Shown: positions 50,501 to 59,595, counted from the stretch's first letter. The stretch is 64,000 nt of DNA from Pantoea vagans (GCF_004792415.1 NZ_CP038853.1:1240001-1304000), one strand, 5' to 3'. Notes: generated by a model from the letters alone, not told the origin. Numbers and translations: made by a program.

Positions 50501-53500
50501 GGAGCCTGATCGTGCCAGCCGGTGCGCTGGCGGCAATTGCGGATGGCAGCGCCAGTTTCACTGTGGCGGTCAGCGACGTGGCGGGCAATACCACCACCAC
50601 TAATCTCACCTTTGACGTTAACAGCAACGCGTCTGGCCTGGCGATGGATGCCATCAGTCAGGACAACTATCTGAATGCGCAGGAGCTGGGTCAGCCGCTG
50701 ATTGTTACCGGCACCTCGGCGAATGTGCCTGAAGGCAGTCTGGTCACGCTGCTGTTTAACAACATCAGCTACACCGCGCAGGTCTCGGCCAGTGGTCGCT
50801 GGAGTGTGATCGTCCCGGCTGAGTCACTGACGGCACTCGCCGACGGGCCTTACACCGTCACGGTCACCACGACGGACAGCGGCGGGGCGACCCTGAGCAG
50901 CGAAGCCGCGCTCAGCGTGCTGGCGACACTGCCAGCACCGCAGATCGTCTCTGCTTTTGGCGATGGTCTGCTTAACAGCAGCGAAATCATCACGCCACAA
51001 ACCCTGAGCGGCACCACAGGTGTGACAGGTGACGGCCAGACGGTGAGCGTGGTTCTCAACGGCGTGACCTACAACGGCACGGTCGACAACAATGGCAACT
51101 GGCAGGTCAGCGTGCCTGCTTCCGCGCTGGCCGATCTGCCGGAGGAGACGCTTAACTACACCGTTAACGTGCAGGATGCGGCGGGTAATACCGGCAGCAG
51201 CCAGGGCAGCGTCACGGTCGATCTGACGCCGCCAACCCTGTCGCTTGATCCGGTTGCGGGCGATAACAGCGTCAATATTGCCGAAAGCACCGCGCCGATT
51301 GTGCTCAGCGGCAGCAGTAATGCCGAAGCCGGTCAGCAGGTCACCCTTACCCTTAACAACCAGATCTGGACCACCACCGTGACCCAGGATGGCGACTGGA
51401 GCCTGACACTGCCTGCGGGTGCCCTGGCAGGGATTCCGGCCGGTGCATATATCCTGACCGTGACGGTCAGTGATGCGGCGGGCAATCCGGTTACTGAAAC
51501 GCGTGAAATCACCGTCGCAACCGGTGCCCTGTCGGTCAGCATGAATACGCCGTTTGGCGATGGCTACCTTAGCCAGGCTGAAACGGCGGTCAGTCAGACG
51601 CTGAGCGGGAGCACCGGTGTGGCGGGCGAGGGCCAGACCGTCAGCGTGACGCTGGGCGATAATGACTACACTGCCGCAGTCGATGCGCAGGGCAACTGGA
51701 CGCTGACCTTAACGCCAGCGCAGGTGCAGGCACTGGCTGAGGGCGTGACGACGCTGGTGGTCAATGCCAGCGATGCCGCCGGTAACAGCGGTTCGCTGAC
51801 CAGCGCCGTCACGGTCGATCTCACCCCGCCTGCGTTAAGCATTAACCCTATCGGCGGCGACAACATCATCAATTCAGTTGAGGTGCTGGAAGCTGTCGCT
51901 ATCAGCGGAACAGCCTCAGTTGCGGATGCCGGACAGACGGTCACGGTCAGCTTCCAGAATGCTGATTACACCACCCGGGTACTCTCTGATGGCACGTGGC
52001 AGGTGACCCTGCCTGCCGGTGTCGTGCAGGGGCTGGCGGATGGCAGCTATCCGGTCGATGTGACGATCAGAGATGCGGCGGGTAACCTGACCACGGCGAC
52101 CCAGACGCTGACGCGTGATGCGGACAGCCTGAATCTGCCGACCCTGACTATCGGGGCAATCAGTGACGATAACTTCCTTAACCAGGCAGAGTCGCTGCAG
52201 GATCTGAGCATCGGCGGCACCAGCACCAATCTGGTGGAAGGCCAGCTGGTAACGGTAACGCTGAACGCCATTCAGTACAGCGGCACGGTGGCCGCAGATG
52301 GCAGCTGGACCGTGACCGTTTCGGCCGCCGATCTGGGCAATCTGCCGGATGGCGATCAGCTGCTGATCGTGGTCTCAGCGGATACCTCTGGCAACCCGGC
52401 CAGCGCCAGCGCCAGCCTGGTCGTGCTGGCCAGCGCGCTGGTTCAGCCAACGCTGACCCTGAACGTGGTAGCAGGCGATGATGTGATCAATGCTACTGAG
52501 GCTACTGCGGATGTCGCGGTCAGCGGTGGCAGCACCCTGCTGGCGGCAGGAACGCCGGTAACCGTGTCGTTTAACGGTACTGACTACAGCACCACGATTG
52601 ACGCTGACGGCAACTGGACGGTGACGGTACCGTCTGCAGCTTTCATCAACGTCGCGCCGGGCAGCACGCAGACCTTTACCGTCACCGCCAGTGATGTTGC
52701 CGGTAACCCGGCGGTCGCCACGCAGGAGGTCAGCTTCAGCACCACACCGCCTGTCCTGACGGATATTACGGTCAATGCGGGTGACACGCTAAACCTGGCG
52801 GAGTCGCTGCAGGATCTCACCATCAACGGCACTACCACGGGCGCACTGCCGGTGACGGTGACGCTGAATAACGTCAGCTATACCACCACGGCGGATGCGG
52901 ACGGGAACTGGACACTCACCATTCCCACAGCCGACGTGCAGCAGCTGACAGACGGCCCTAACGTCATCACCGTGTCGGTCACTGACGCGGCGGGTAATGT
53001 CACCACCGACACCACCACCACACTGGATGTGGCGTTTAATACCCTGCCTGCGCTGACCCTGAACACGCCGTTTGGCGATGCGCTGATCAGTGCAGCAGAT
53101 GCCGCCGCGCCATTAACGCTGAGTGGTGACAGCACTAATCTGCCGGAAGGCAGCGTAGTGAATATTACCGTCGGCACACAGACTTTCAGCACCACCACCG
53201 ATGCCAGCGGCAACTGGACGCTGAACCTGGCAGCGGGCGCACTGACGGACCTGGACGATGGACTGACACAGGTGGTGGTCACCGCCACGGATGCGGCAGG
53301 AAATCCGGCGCAGGTTACCGCAGGCGTGGAGATCCTGCTGACCCCGCCGGTTTCAGCTCTCTTCGCTGACACGCAGTTTGGCGATAACGTGATAAACATC
53401 AGTGAAGCGGGTTCCGTTCAGCTGGTAACGGGCACGTCTAATCCTGTTGCGGGCCAGACCCTCAGCGTCACAGTCGGCGATGACAACATCCCGCTGTCGG

Positions 53501-56500
53501 TGACGGTTGATGCCAGTGGCAACTGGACGGCCAGCCTGACGCCGGAGGTGATCGCCAGCCTGGGTGCCGGTGAACACACGCTGACCCTCACCACCACGGA
53601 TCGGGCCGGTAACAGCATTACAGAGACGCAGACCTTTGTCTCAGCGATTACCCCGATTGCCGCGCCAACGCTGGATACGCTGTTTACGGATGGCCGTCTT
53701 AACGCGGCGGAAGCGGCAACGGACGGTACCCTGACCGGTACGGTCAACAGTGCTGATCCGGCCTCGGTGGCGGTGACTATCAATGGCACCGTCTATGCCG
53801 CGACGCTCACTGCTGGCGGTGCAGGCTGGTCACTGACTCTGCCGCCTGCCGTATTGCAGTCACTGCCGGATGGCAACCTGCCGGTCAGCGTGACCGTTAC
53901 CGACGTGAACGGCAACATCGGCACCACCAGTGGTTCGCTGCTGGTCGCCGTCAATACGCTGCCGGATGTCACGCTGATCCTGCCGTTTGGTGACGGTGCG
54001 CTGAACGCCAACGAAGCGGGAACAGAGCAAATCCTCAGTGGCACCACCGGCATTACCGGTGCAGGACAGACGGTATCGGTGCTGATCGCCGGCTTTAACG
54101 GCGACCAGCCGCTGGCCGCCACGGTGCAGAACGATGGCAGCTGGTCGCTGACCCTGTCGCCGGCACAGTTAGCCACCTTCACCAGCGGCACGCATACCAT
54201 TACCGTGACCGCTACCGACATTGCGGGTAACAGTGACGTGACGGCCCTGAGTGTGGTAACCGAAGTAGCTGTGCCGGTGCCGACCTTCACGCCTGGCGCG
54301 TTTGGCGGTGATAACGTCCTGAACATCAGTGAAGCCGCGGCAGGGGTCACCCTGACCGGCACCACCGGCAGCGTGGGGGATAATCAGGCGGTCAGCATTA
54401 CTGTCGATCTCAATGGCAGCCTCTATTCCGGCAGGGTGGATGGCAACGGTAACTGGACCGTTGACCTTCCTGGCAACGCGCTAAGTTCTCTGGGTAACGG
54501 GACGCAAATCCTGACGGTTAACGTCGTGGATGCGGCGGGTAACAGCGCATCGGCGCAGCTGCCGTTCACCACCGATCTCAGCGCGCCGCAGCCTGCGGTC
54601 AATCCGCAATTCCTTGGCGGCTATGTGAATAGCGGCGATGTTGCCGCAGGGATTACGCTGAGCGGCACCACCGGTGAGGCGGGCGCGAATCAGACGGTGC
54701 AGTTAACGCTGGGCGGCACGACTTACCCTGCAACAGTGGATGCCAATGGCAACTGGACAGTGCCGCTGACTCAGGCGCAGCTTTCAGCGCTGCCGGATGC
54801 TACCTATCCGGTTACCGTGACGGCCACCGATGCGGCAGGCAACAGCACGACGATTAACAGCTCACTGGTGCTCGACACCAGGCCACCGGTACTGACCACT
54901 AACGCCTTTGCCGGTGACAACGTACTGAACTACGCCGAGAGCATTCAGCCGCAGATCCTCAGCGGCACGGCAACGGGCGCAGAGACGGGCGCCGTGGTCA
55001 CGGTCTTGCTGAATACCACGACCTTCGGCACCGCCGTGGTTGACGGTAACGGCAACTGGAGCGTGACGCTGACGCCAGAGCAGATGGCCACCTTTGGGGC
55101 ATCCACAACCCTGGCGCTGGCAGTGACTGACCTGGCAGGTAACACCGCCAGCGGCACCGTCGCGGTGACGGTGGATCTGACGCCACCGCCAGGCCCGCTG
55201 GTGACGCTGGGCACGGTTTCGGGCGACAACATCATCAGCACCCAGGATGTCGCGGGTGGCGTCGTCCTGAGCGGCACCTCGGCTAATCTCGGTGCAGGTG
55301 GGGTGGTAACGGTGGTGATGAATGGTGTGACCTACGCCACCACGCTGGATGGGTCAGGCAACTGGTCAACGGCTGCGTTGCCGGTCAGCGCCTTTGGCAA
55401 TGCGGACGGCAGCGTCGCCATCACGGTGAATGCCACCGATGGCACGACTCCTGTCACCGTCAGCGGTAACGTGCTGATTGATCTGACGCCACCGGCTCTG
55501 ACGATCAATGCCTTTGCGGGTGACAACCAGGTTAATGGCAATGAAAGCGCCACCAGCCAGACCCTCAGCGGCACCGCCGATGTCGCTGAAGCAGGCCGCA
55601 CGGTGGTTGTGACCTTCAATAACCAGACATACAGCGCGGTGGTGCAGAGTAACGGCAGCTGGTCCACCACCGTTCCTGCCAGCGCGATGCAGGCACTGAC
55701 CGATGGCAGTACGCCGGTGATCACCGCGCAGCTGTCAGATGTCGCCGGTAACGTGACGACTGCGACACAGCAGGTGACGGTGGATACCGCCGCGCCGCTG
55801 GTGCAGGTTGACGCGCTGGCGGGCGATAACGTGCTTAATGCCGCTGATCTGGCCGTCAGTCAGGTGCTGACCGGCAGCGCACAGGGCGCGGAAGGCCAGA
55901 CCATCGGCCTCTACCTGGGCGATGCCGCGCCGATCGCTACCGCAACGGTGGGTGCAGATGGCCGCTGGAGCATTGATCTTGCACCGAATGTCCTGTCGGG
56001 TCTCACTGACGGCGCGCTGGTGTTTGGCGTGCGAGTCAATGACAGTGCAGGAAATCAGACCGACGCGACGCTAACGGTCAACAAAGTGGTTAACAGTGCG
56101 CTGACGCTGGTGGTTGATTCGGTATTCGGCGACGGCACGCTCAGTGCGCTGGATACCACGGTGGCGCAGACCATCTCCGGAACTGCGACGTCGGCAGGTG
56201 TCGGGGCCACGGTATCGGTGGCACTGGGAGGCACCACGCTCTCTGCTTCTGTAGGTCAGGATGGTAAATGGGCCATCGTGGTGCCTCCTGCGGTGCTGGA
56301 TCTGGTCACCGACGGCAATCTTGCCGTTAACGTCACCCTGACCGATGCAGCGGGCAACACCCGCACCGTGGGTGAAGCCGTAACGGCGATTGTCGATGCG
56401 GTGCCGGTGGTGGGCGCGCTCACCGGGCTGTTTGGCGGCGATAACCTGCTGAACATTGCGGAAGCGGCAGCCGGACAGCTGGTGGGGGGCGTAATCAGCA

Positions 56501-59500
56501 ATGCGGCGGCGGGTTCCCAGGTGACGGTGACCTTCGGCAGGAAAACATACAACACCACCGTGCAGGCGGGCGGAGCCTGGAGCGTTAGCCTGCCGGGCAG
56601 CGATCTCACCTCACTGCTGGATGGCAATCTGACGCTGGGCGTCAGCGTCCGGGATGCGGCGGGTAACGTCGCCTCGAATAGCGCGTCGATTGGCATCTTT
56701 ACCCAGACACCATCCATTTCCCTGACCTCTCTGTTTGGCGATGGCGTGCTGAATCTGGCCGATATCGCCACCGGCCAGGTGATCAGCGGGGTGGTGAACA
56801 ACGTTGCGCAGGGCAGTGTGGTGACGCTTTCGGTGGGCAACAGCCAGCTGACCGCGACCGTGGGGGCGGGCGGTGCCTTCAGCGCCACGGTGACGCCGGA
56901 TATCCTGGGCACCCTGGCGCAGGGCAACCTGACGGTCGGTGCGTCAGTAACGGATGCAGCGGGGAATACCGCCAGCACCAGCGCCGGTATCCGCGTCGAT
57001 ACGCTGCTGCCAACCATCACGGTAAATCCGCTGTTCGGTGACGGTCTGCTGAACGTGGCGGATGCGCTGGTTACACAGGTGATTGGCGGCGTCGTCGGCG
57101 GTGCAGAAGCGGGATCGCGTGTCGTCGTATCGGTGGGTTCTCAGCAGTTTGTGACGGCAACCGATGCCAGCGGCAACTTTAACGTCTCGCTGACGCCTGC
57201 GCTGTTGCAGGGCATTGCGGATGGCAATCTCACCGTCGGCGTCAGCGTCACCGACAGCGCCGGTAACACCAGCAGCACCACCGCCGGCGCGCTGGTGGGT
57301 ATTCACAATCTGCCGAAGGTTACGCTCAATCCGTTGTTTGGTGATGGCGTGCTGAACCTGGCGGAATCGCTGGTGAGCCAGACCATCAGCGGCACGGTCT
57401 CCGGCGTGGCAGCGGGCAGCAGCGTCAGGCTGGCGATTGGTAGCACCATCGCTACTGCGCTGGTCAACGCCGATGGCACGTTCTCCACCACCGTTTCGCC
57501 CGCTGTGCTCTCGACGCTGCTGAACGGTAACTTTACCGTCAGCGCGGCGGTCACTGACCCGGTCGGCAACGTCAGCAGCACCAGCGCAGGCGTGTCACTG
57601 GGACTGGTGCAGCCAACCCTGACGGTGAATACGGTGTTCGGCGATGGCGTCCTGAGCGCAGCCGATCTGGCCTCGAACCAGACCCTGAGCGGGACCTCCA
57701 GCCTGTCAGCCGGTTCGACCGTCAGCGCCACGCTGAACGGCCTGACCTATACTACTAAAGTGGTGAGTGGCGGTAACTGGAGCATCAGCGTTCCGAAAGC
57801 GGATCTTGCCGCAATCACTGACGGCAGTAAAACCGTGACGGTGACCGGCACCGATGCCTACGGTAACGTGGCGAACAGCAGCGGAACACTGAGCGTTATC
57901 AGTCAGTCAACGCCTGTGGTCGCCATTACCTCACTGTTTGGCGACAGTGCGCTGAGTGCAGCCGATGTCAAAACCGCGCAGACGATTTCAGGCACCGCCA
58001 GCAACGCCGAAGGATCGGTGGTACGCGTTACGCTGGGTGGCCAGACTTACAGCACCACGGTGAGCAGTAACGGCAACTGGAGTCTCTCTGTGCCGGCGGC
58101 TAACCTCGCCGCAATTGCGGATGGTCTGCAGACCGTGACCGCCAGCGTCATCAACGGCGCAGGCACCAACGGTTCCACCTCGGCGTCGCTGGGTGTGGTG
58201 AGTCACACCACGCCGACCGTCACTGTGAACAGTTTCTTTGGTGGCGATGGTTATCTCAACATTGCGGAAGCCAATACGGCTGAAACCATCAGAGGAACCA
58301 GCACCAACGCGGCGGGCGGCACCGTAACGGTTAACGTGGCAGGTAATGTCCTTACCACGACCATTGGCGCGAATGGGGCATGGAGCATCAGCGTGCCGTC
58401 AGCGACGCTGAAAGGGATTGCAGATGGCAGCCATCCGCTGACCGTCACGGTGACGGATATTGGGGGCAATACCGCGACCAGCACCAGCAGCTTTACTGCG
58501 CTGTCCCATAATCAGCCGCTGGTCGGGGTTGATCCGGTGCTCAGCATCGTCGGTTCTCTGCTTACCGGTCTGGTCGTGCAGGGGGGATCGCTGAATGCGG
58601 CTCAGGGATCGAAAGTCAGCGTGACGCTGCTGCTCTCCAACGGCAGCAACGGACCGACGCTGAATACCACCACCGATGCCCTGGGGCGTTACGCGGTTAA
58701 CTTCTCACCGTCACTGCTGTCAGTTGGAGGACTGCTGCTGTCGCTGAACACGCTGGCAAAAGTCTCCATCACTGACGTGGCCGGTAACAGCTACACCACT
58801 ACCAACACCCTGTTGCTGGGTTCACTGCTGCCGGTGACGCTGGCGGCCACCGAGTCTGTGGCACTCTTCTCGGTGGCGGACGACAGCGCTACCGTCGCCA
58901 GTGCCAGCGTGGAAACGCAGCATAACAGCAGCACCAGCAGCGACGATAACAGCGCCCATGTAGCCGTGGTCTCGACGCTGATTACCGAAGCGGATACGGT
59001 GACGCCGGTCAGCAGCAGTGAAACCGTGGTGGCCAGTGACACCGCTGTGGCGGCGGCACCGGCAGAGGAGGTGGGTTACACCATTGGCGGCGTCGTGATT
59101 ACGCTGGCCGATGGCAGTACGGCAGAAGGCGCTTCGGTAACCGGCAGCAGCGGGGCGGATACCGTGACGGTCAGCGACCTTAACTTTACCCATATTGATG
59201 GCGGCGCGGGCACCGATACCCTGGTGCTGAATGGTGAATATCTCAATCTGGATCTCACCGCGCTGGGCCTTAAAGTTGAACACATTGAAGTGCTCGATTT
59301 GGGTAAAACCGGCACCAACTCTGTGAAACTCGATCTCAATGAGGCACTCAATATTACGGACAAACAGAGTGATGATTTGCTGATCAAAGGCGCAGATGGC
59401 AGTCAGGTCACACTGGCGAACAGCAACGGCGGTATCTGGGAAGTGACTGGCGAGCGCACGGTGGAGGGCAGAGTCTTTGAGATCTACCACAACTCGGCGC

Positions 59501-59565
59501 TGAGCAGTGAAAATACCCTGGGTGATGTGCTGGTGCAGCAGAATCTGCAGGTCCACGTGGCGTAG
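41557..59565 (+). CDS. Giant BapA-like Ig-repeat adhesin (6,002 residues)
   Basis: A single frame of 18,009 bp without interruption. Residues 1 to about 130 resemble the BapA N-terminal prefix domain (SVVRISGTRDMV, LVLKMRDGSTVRYQKFFL). A hydrophobic segment at about 134-157 is followed by polyglycine at 159-172, the same arrangement as in Salmonella BapA. From residue 185 there are about 55 Ig-like repeats of 95-106 residues, most opening with an acidic GD-DxLxNxE-type motif and containing a GxWS/T strand. A Ser/Thr/Val-rich segment follows, and then a C-terminal domain (about 5,850-6,002, with SSGADTVTVSDLNF and HIDGGAGTDTLVLNG) like those of large type I-secreted adhesins. I saw no cysteine. 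No Sec signal peptide is present. The likely role is cell-surface adhesion and biofilm formation, secreted by the system encoded downstream. Confidence 0.9.
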   Translation: MAELTQGRVDIISRENGTLLSQTAGGSSQSINLTEPSVVRISGTRDMVTQFERQGNDLVLKMRDGSTVRYQKFFLDDAEGQHSELVFDDGVNPPEHALFPQTAEGAELASSSVTPTYESLDSVEPLLLADNTNTSMGVITAGGLGVLGLAGLAVGVGRGGGGGGGNGGGNDGGTDPGTPVTPGTPAITLNAFAGDDVLDNAEKTTDQVLSGTTSNVEAGQIVTVTLGGQTYNATVGADGSWSVTIPAAALGGLAAGTTTIDVSVTNAAGTAATGSLPITVAAADPGTPATPAISLNPFAGDNLLDNSEKTTPQTVSGSTSNVEAGQTVIVTLGGQTYNGTVGADGSWSVAIPAAALAGLAAGTTTIGVSVTNAAGTAATGSLPITVAADPGTPATPVISLNPFAGDNLLDNSEKTTPQTLSGSTGNVEAGQIVTVTLGGQSYSGSVAGDGSWSITVPADALSALASGTTTVTATVTNQAGTAASGSLTLTVEAPLTQPGTPVITIDQFAGDDILSNAEKSSDQLLSGSTTNVEAGQIVTITLGDQTYSALVDAQGNWSITLSPAQLNALAAGTVAISAVVTSQAGIEASENRAISVDTPVVTGPPAVTVDDFTGDNQLSNAEKATDQTVTGNTSNIEPGQLVTVTLGGQTYSGSVDAQGNWSVTLPSAALSALAAGENTLTVSVSNAAGNTVTGSLPISVEAPVTQPGEPTVTIGQFAGDDILSNDEKGTAQTLSGTTTNIEAGQTVTVTLGGQTYLGTVDGSGNWSVIIPAAALGNLPAGSNAIGVTVSNAAGVTTSETRDISVDAPTTEPGVPALTLNDFAGDNDLSNEEKAVDQLVSGTTSNVEAGQLVTVTLGGQTYSASVQADGSWSVTVPSAALNALAAGTTTLTVSVSNAAGDVATAAQPITVEAPATQPGQATVTIDAFAGDDILSNSEKASDQLLSGTTTNIPEGQQVTVTLNGETFTATVGADGSWSVTIPASSLAALTAGSATLNATVNDSLGTPVSETRDFLVESSGTAPGTPTLTINAFAGDNVLSNDEKLDAQAVSGSTTNVEAGQIVTVTLGGQNYSGTVGADGSWNIAIPANDLLALASGAASLVVTVSNAAGTPVSDTLAITVEPLVTEPGQPVIIINQFAGDDVLNNDEKTSDQLLSGTTTNVEAGQIVTVTLGDQTYSATVGADGSWSLSVPASALAALAAGSATIAATVTSQAGVTVSEDRVIAVEAPAEPGTPTVTIALFAGDDLVDNSEKAVDQTLSGSTSNVEAGQTVTITLGGQNYSALVNPDGSWSTPIPSAALSALAAGTTAITVSVTSVAGALATDSRDINVAPAAGEPGVITISEPVSVDGFLNLQELSSDLIIGGSAVGVNPGQAVQLNFNGNNYSAVVGSNGFWSVTVPAGDLSGITDGVKLISVTATDASGALLTDSAQLYVVTTTLPQITLDESALTDGILNQTEAGSDLLIGGSTGKAVAGQLVEVQLNGKTYSTTVNDDGSWNLTLPAADLALLPQGANGLTITAIDEAGNRVDETLNFSVDTLPPNLIVAEVAGGDGILNSTEVAAGVPVSGSGALPGELVTVSLNNVIYSATVDGQGNWTVDLPPAALQALSDGSSYTLVVTLTDASGNIATQAQTLAVSTQPPVATVTAPGGDGVLTSNELTEPLLISGTGTAGDSVAVGLNGKTYVVIVDENGNWSASVPVADLATLSNQTYPVTVTVTDPAGNSSTQDTDLRVATEAPALTLNPLDADGVINISDAQQPLIVSGTGDEGDIIRVTLNNLTYSAVVAQGGNWSVTVPAADLAGVPNGTQLVSVVATDADGNTTPASSSLIFATTPPLLEVSTPGSDGYINIAEHTQDLTIDGRGGTQGDTVAVSFNGETYSATVDTNGTWSVTVPAAIISQLGDALYPVDVVISDAYGNSTTVASSVTVLAATSPALTIDPVTGDNLVDSAEQLTDILVTGNVTGVPAGQPVLLTINGQSYDGVVQANGSWSVTLPAGSLGAAGDKTFTVAITDVAGNPALPAQGQFTVITTNVPSLSIAPISDDNALNVLDAQSDLILSGGSANLPANSPISVTLVPGGTLYSTTTDENGSWTLTVPAADLANLAQGNTTVTVTSGDVQTSQTLLVATTPLAEPQINTPFTDGILNTEEASTAQTLTGSVQPGQAVSVTLGGISYPATVAANGDWSVTLPPDALQALAQGSNPVTVTVSDVAGNSTSISVPITVDTGVPALTVNPIATDGIINAAETASDLTVSGTVAPGSSVSLVLNGETYSATVAADGSWTATVPAADLQQLADGRYDLNVTVTSVSGNVATTPLPVTVDTTAPDFSINAPAGDGVLNIAEQAAGFSFSGAGSEGDRVSVTLNGVTYTGTVDADGNWGLAVPPAALAGLTNGTSYPVVVTVTDAAGNSSSQNSALTVATTPPPLVVAPVSGDNALNTAELAEPLVVSGSGQNGDIVTVQLNDQLYSTTVGVNGQWTLQIDANDLAALPPGTNPLTVTEINANGNQSSQVVDLNVATSPDVQPVLTVDSSTFAGDGIVTAAEQLQPVTVRGSSSNVEAGQQVVITLNGTDYSGVVGASGSWSITLPGGALAELGEGSQTLTVSVINAVGNTATSPLDFTVDNTLPSLALAPIGDDNYLNAQELGGAVVVSGSTSGLPEGSIITVLASGTTASTSVAADGSWSLTLPAGTFNGAADGPQTITATATDGSGQQLATSDATLTVVASALPVATPGVAFDDGILNGDEAVSGGVITGNTGVPGDGQTVIVTLGGTNYSGTVDAAGNWQVAVPPAALSALPQGSTPYTVVVSDVAGNSSQADGSLVVDTLPPVLNFITPSDGIINAAESQQPLTLTGSSEANALIVASFNGTSLSTTADVNGNWSLDLPATVYTGLGNGSYPLTVTASDTAGNATTTSRDLALKVEAGTLPTLTLDAFAGNNVVDGAERLTDQRLTGTTTNVEAGQLVTVTLDGTVYSAAVQASGAWSLIVPAGALAAIADGSASFTVAVSDVAGNTTTTNLTFDVNSNASGLAMDAISQDNYLNAQELGQPLIVTGTSANVPEGSLVTLLFNNISYTAQVSASGRWSVIVPAESLTALADGPYTVTVTTTDSGGATLSSEAALSVLATLPAPQIVSAFGDGLLNSSEIITPQTLSGTTGVTGDGQTVSVVLNGVTYNGTVDNNGNWQVSVPASALADLPEETLNYTVNVQDAAGNTGSSQGSVTVDLTPPTLSLDPVAGDNSVNIAESTAPIVLSGSSNAEAGQQVTLTLNNQIWTTTVTQDGDWSLTLPAGALAGIPAGAYILTVTVSDAAGNPVTETREITVATGALSVSMNTPFGDGYLSQAETAVSQTLSGSTGVAGEGQTVSVTLGDNDYTAAVDAQGNWTLTLTPAQVQALAEGVTTLVVNASDAAGNSGSLTSAVTVDLTPPALSINPIGGDNIINSVEVLEAVAISGTASVADAGQTVTVSFQNADYTTRVLSDGTWQVTLPAGVVQGLADGSYPVDVTIRDAAGNLTTATQTLTRDADSLNLPTLTIGAISDDNFLNQAESLQDLSIGGTSTNLVEGQLVTVTLNAIQYSGTVAADGSWTVTVSAADLGNLPDGDQLLIVVSADTSGNPASASASLVVLASALVQPTLTLNVVAGDDVINATEATADVAVSGGSTLLAAGTPVTVSFNGTDYSTTIDADGNWTVTVPSAAFINVAPGSTQTFTVTASDVAGNPAVATQEVSFSTTPPVLTDITVNAGDTLNLAESLQDLTINGTTTGALPVTVTLNNVSYTTTADADGNWTLTIPTADVQQLTDGPNVITVSVTDAAGNVTTDTTTTLDVAFNTLPALTLNTPFGDALISAADAAAPLTLSGDSTNLPEGSVVNITVGTQTFSTTTDASGNWTLNLAAGALTDLDDGLTQVVVTATDAAGNPAQVTAGVEILLTPPVSALFADTQFGDNVINISEAGSVQLVTGTSNPVAGQTLSVTVGDDNIPLSVTVDASGNWTASLTPEVIASLGAGEHTLTLTTTDRAGNSITETQTFVSAITPIAAPTLDTLFTDGRLNAAEAATDGTLTGTVNSADPASVAVTINGTVYAATLTAGGAGWSLTLPPAVLQSLPDGNLPVSVTVTDVNGNIGTTSGSLLVAVNTLPDVTLILPFGDGALNANEAGTEQILSGTTGITGAGQTVSVLIAGFNGDQPLAATVQNDGSWSLTLSPAQLATFTSGTHTITVTATDIAGNSDVTALSVVTEVAVPVPTFTPGAFGGDNVLNISEAAAGVTLTGTTGSVGDNQAVSITVDLNGSLYSGRVDGNGNWTVDLPGNALSSLGNGTQILTVNVVDAAGNSASAQLPFTTDLSAPQPAVNPQFLGGYVNSGDVAAGITLSGTTGEAGANQTVQLTLGGTTYPATVDANGNWTVPLTQAQLSALPDATYPVTVTATDAAGNSTTINSSLVLDTRPPVLTTNAFAGDNVLNYAESIQPQILSGTATGAETGAVVTVLLNTTTFGTAVVDGNGNWSVTLTPEQMATFGASTTLALAVTDLAGNTASGTVAVTVDLTPPPGPLVTLGTVSGDNIISTQDVAGGVVLSGTSANLGAGGVVTVVMNGVTYATTLDGSGNWSTAALPVSAFGNADGSVAITVNATDGTTPVTVSGNVLIDLTPPALTINAFAGDNQVNGNESATSQTLSGTADVAEAGRTVVVTFNNQTYSAVVQSNGSWSTTVPASAMQALTDGSTPVITAQLSDVAGNVTTATQQVTVDTAAPLVQVDALAGDNVLNAADLAVSQVLTGSAQGAEGQTIGLYLGDAAPIATATVGADGRWSIDLAPNVLSGLTDGALVFGVRVNDSAGNQTDATLTVNKVVNSALTLVVDSVFGDGTLSALDTTVAQTISGTATSAGVGATVSVALGGTTLSASVGQDGKWAIVVPPAVLDLVTDGNLAVNVTLTDAAGNTRTVGEAVTAIVDAVPVVGALTGLFGGDNLLNIAEAAAGQLVGGVISNAAAGSQVTVTFGRKTYNTTVQAGGAWSVSLPGSDLTSLLDGNLTLGVSVRDAAGNVASNSASIGIFTQTPSISLTSLFGDGVLNLADIATGQVISGVVNNVAQGSVVTLSVGNSQLTATVGAGGAFSATVTPDILGTLAQGNLTVGASVTDAAGNTASTSAGIRVDTLLPTITVNPLFGDGLLNVADALVTQVIGGVVGGAEAGSRVVVSVGSQQFVTATDASGNFNVSLTPALLQGIADGNLTVGVSVTDSAGNTSSTTAGALVGIHNLPKVTLNPLFGDGVLNLAESLVSQTISGTVSGVAAGSSVRLAIGSTIATALVNADGTFSTTVSPAVLSTLLNGNFTVSAAVTDPVGNVSSTSAGVSLGLVQPTLTVNTVFGDGVLSAADLASNQTLSGTSSLSAGSTVSATLNGLTYTTKVVSGGNWSISVPKADLAAITDGSKTVTVTGTDAYGNVANSSGTLSVISQSTPVVAITSLFGDSALSAADVKTAQTISGTASNAEGSVVRVTLGGQTYSTTVSSNGNWSLSVPAANLAAIADGLQTVTASVINGAGTNGSTSASLGVVSHTTPTVTVNSFFGGDGYLNIAEANTAETIRGTSTNAAGGTVTVNVAGNVLTTTIGANGAWSISVPSATLKGIADGSHPLTVTVTDIGGNTATSTSSFTALSHNQPLVGVDPVLSIVGSLLTGLVVQGGSLNAAQGSKVSVTLLLSNGSNGPTLNTTTDALGRYAVNFSPSLLSVGGLLLSLNTLAKVSITDVAGNSYTTTNTLLLGSLLPVTLAATESVALFSVADDSATVASASVETQHNSSTSSDDNSAHVAVVSTLITEADTVTPVSSSETVVASDTAVAAAPAEEVGYTIGGVVITLADGSTAEGASVTGSSGADTVTVSDLNFTHIDGGAGTDTLVLNGEYLNLDLTALGLKVEHIEVLDLGKTGTNSVKLDLNEALNITDKQSDDLLIKGADGSQVTLANSNGGIWEVTGERTVEGRVFEIYHNSALSSENTLGDVLVQQNLQVHVA
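42109..58830 (+). repeat. About 55 tandem Ig-like domain repeats
   Basis: Repeat starts are 42109, 42427 and 42742 for the first three (318 and 315 bp apart), and 58213 and 58516 for the last two. Repeats 1-3 are nearly identical. Repeats 1-11 carry PG-containing linkers (for example TQPGT, TEPGV), while later ones have short linkers and are more diverged. Repeats 48-54 share an LFGDG or FFGGDG variant opening. The last unit (from 58516) lacks the acidic opening. The count is by hand from the translation. Confidence 0.85.
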
Positions 59566-59595
59566 TCACAGCAACGTCTGTCAGGTCGTTCTGAG

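Noticed and set aside
41557..59565. Possibility that the giant ORF is several genes joined by assembly or frameshift
   Set aside because: The frame is continuous with regular repeat phase from start to end, one N-terminal domain, one C-terminal domain and one terminator. Assembly collapse or expansion of the near-identical repeats 1-3 cannot be excluded.
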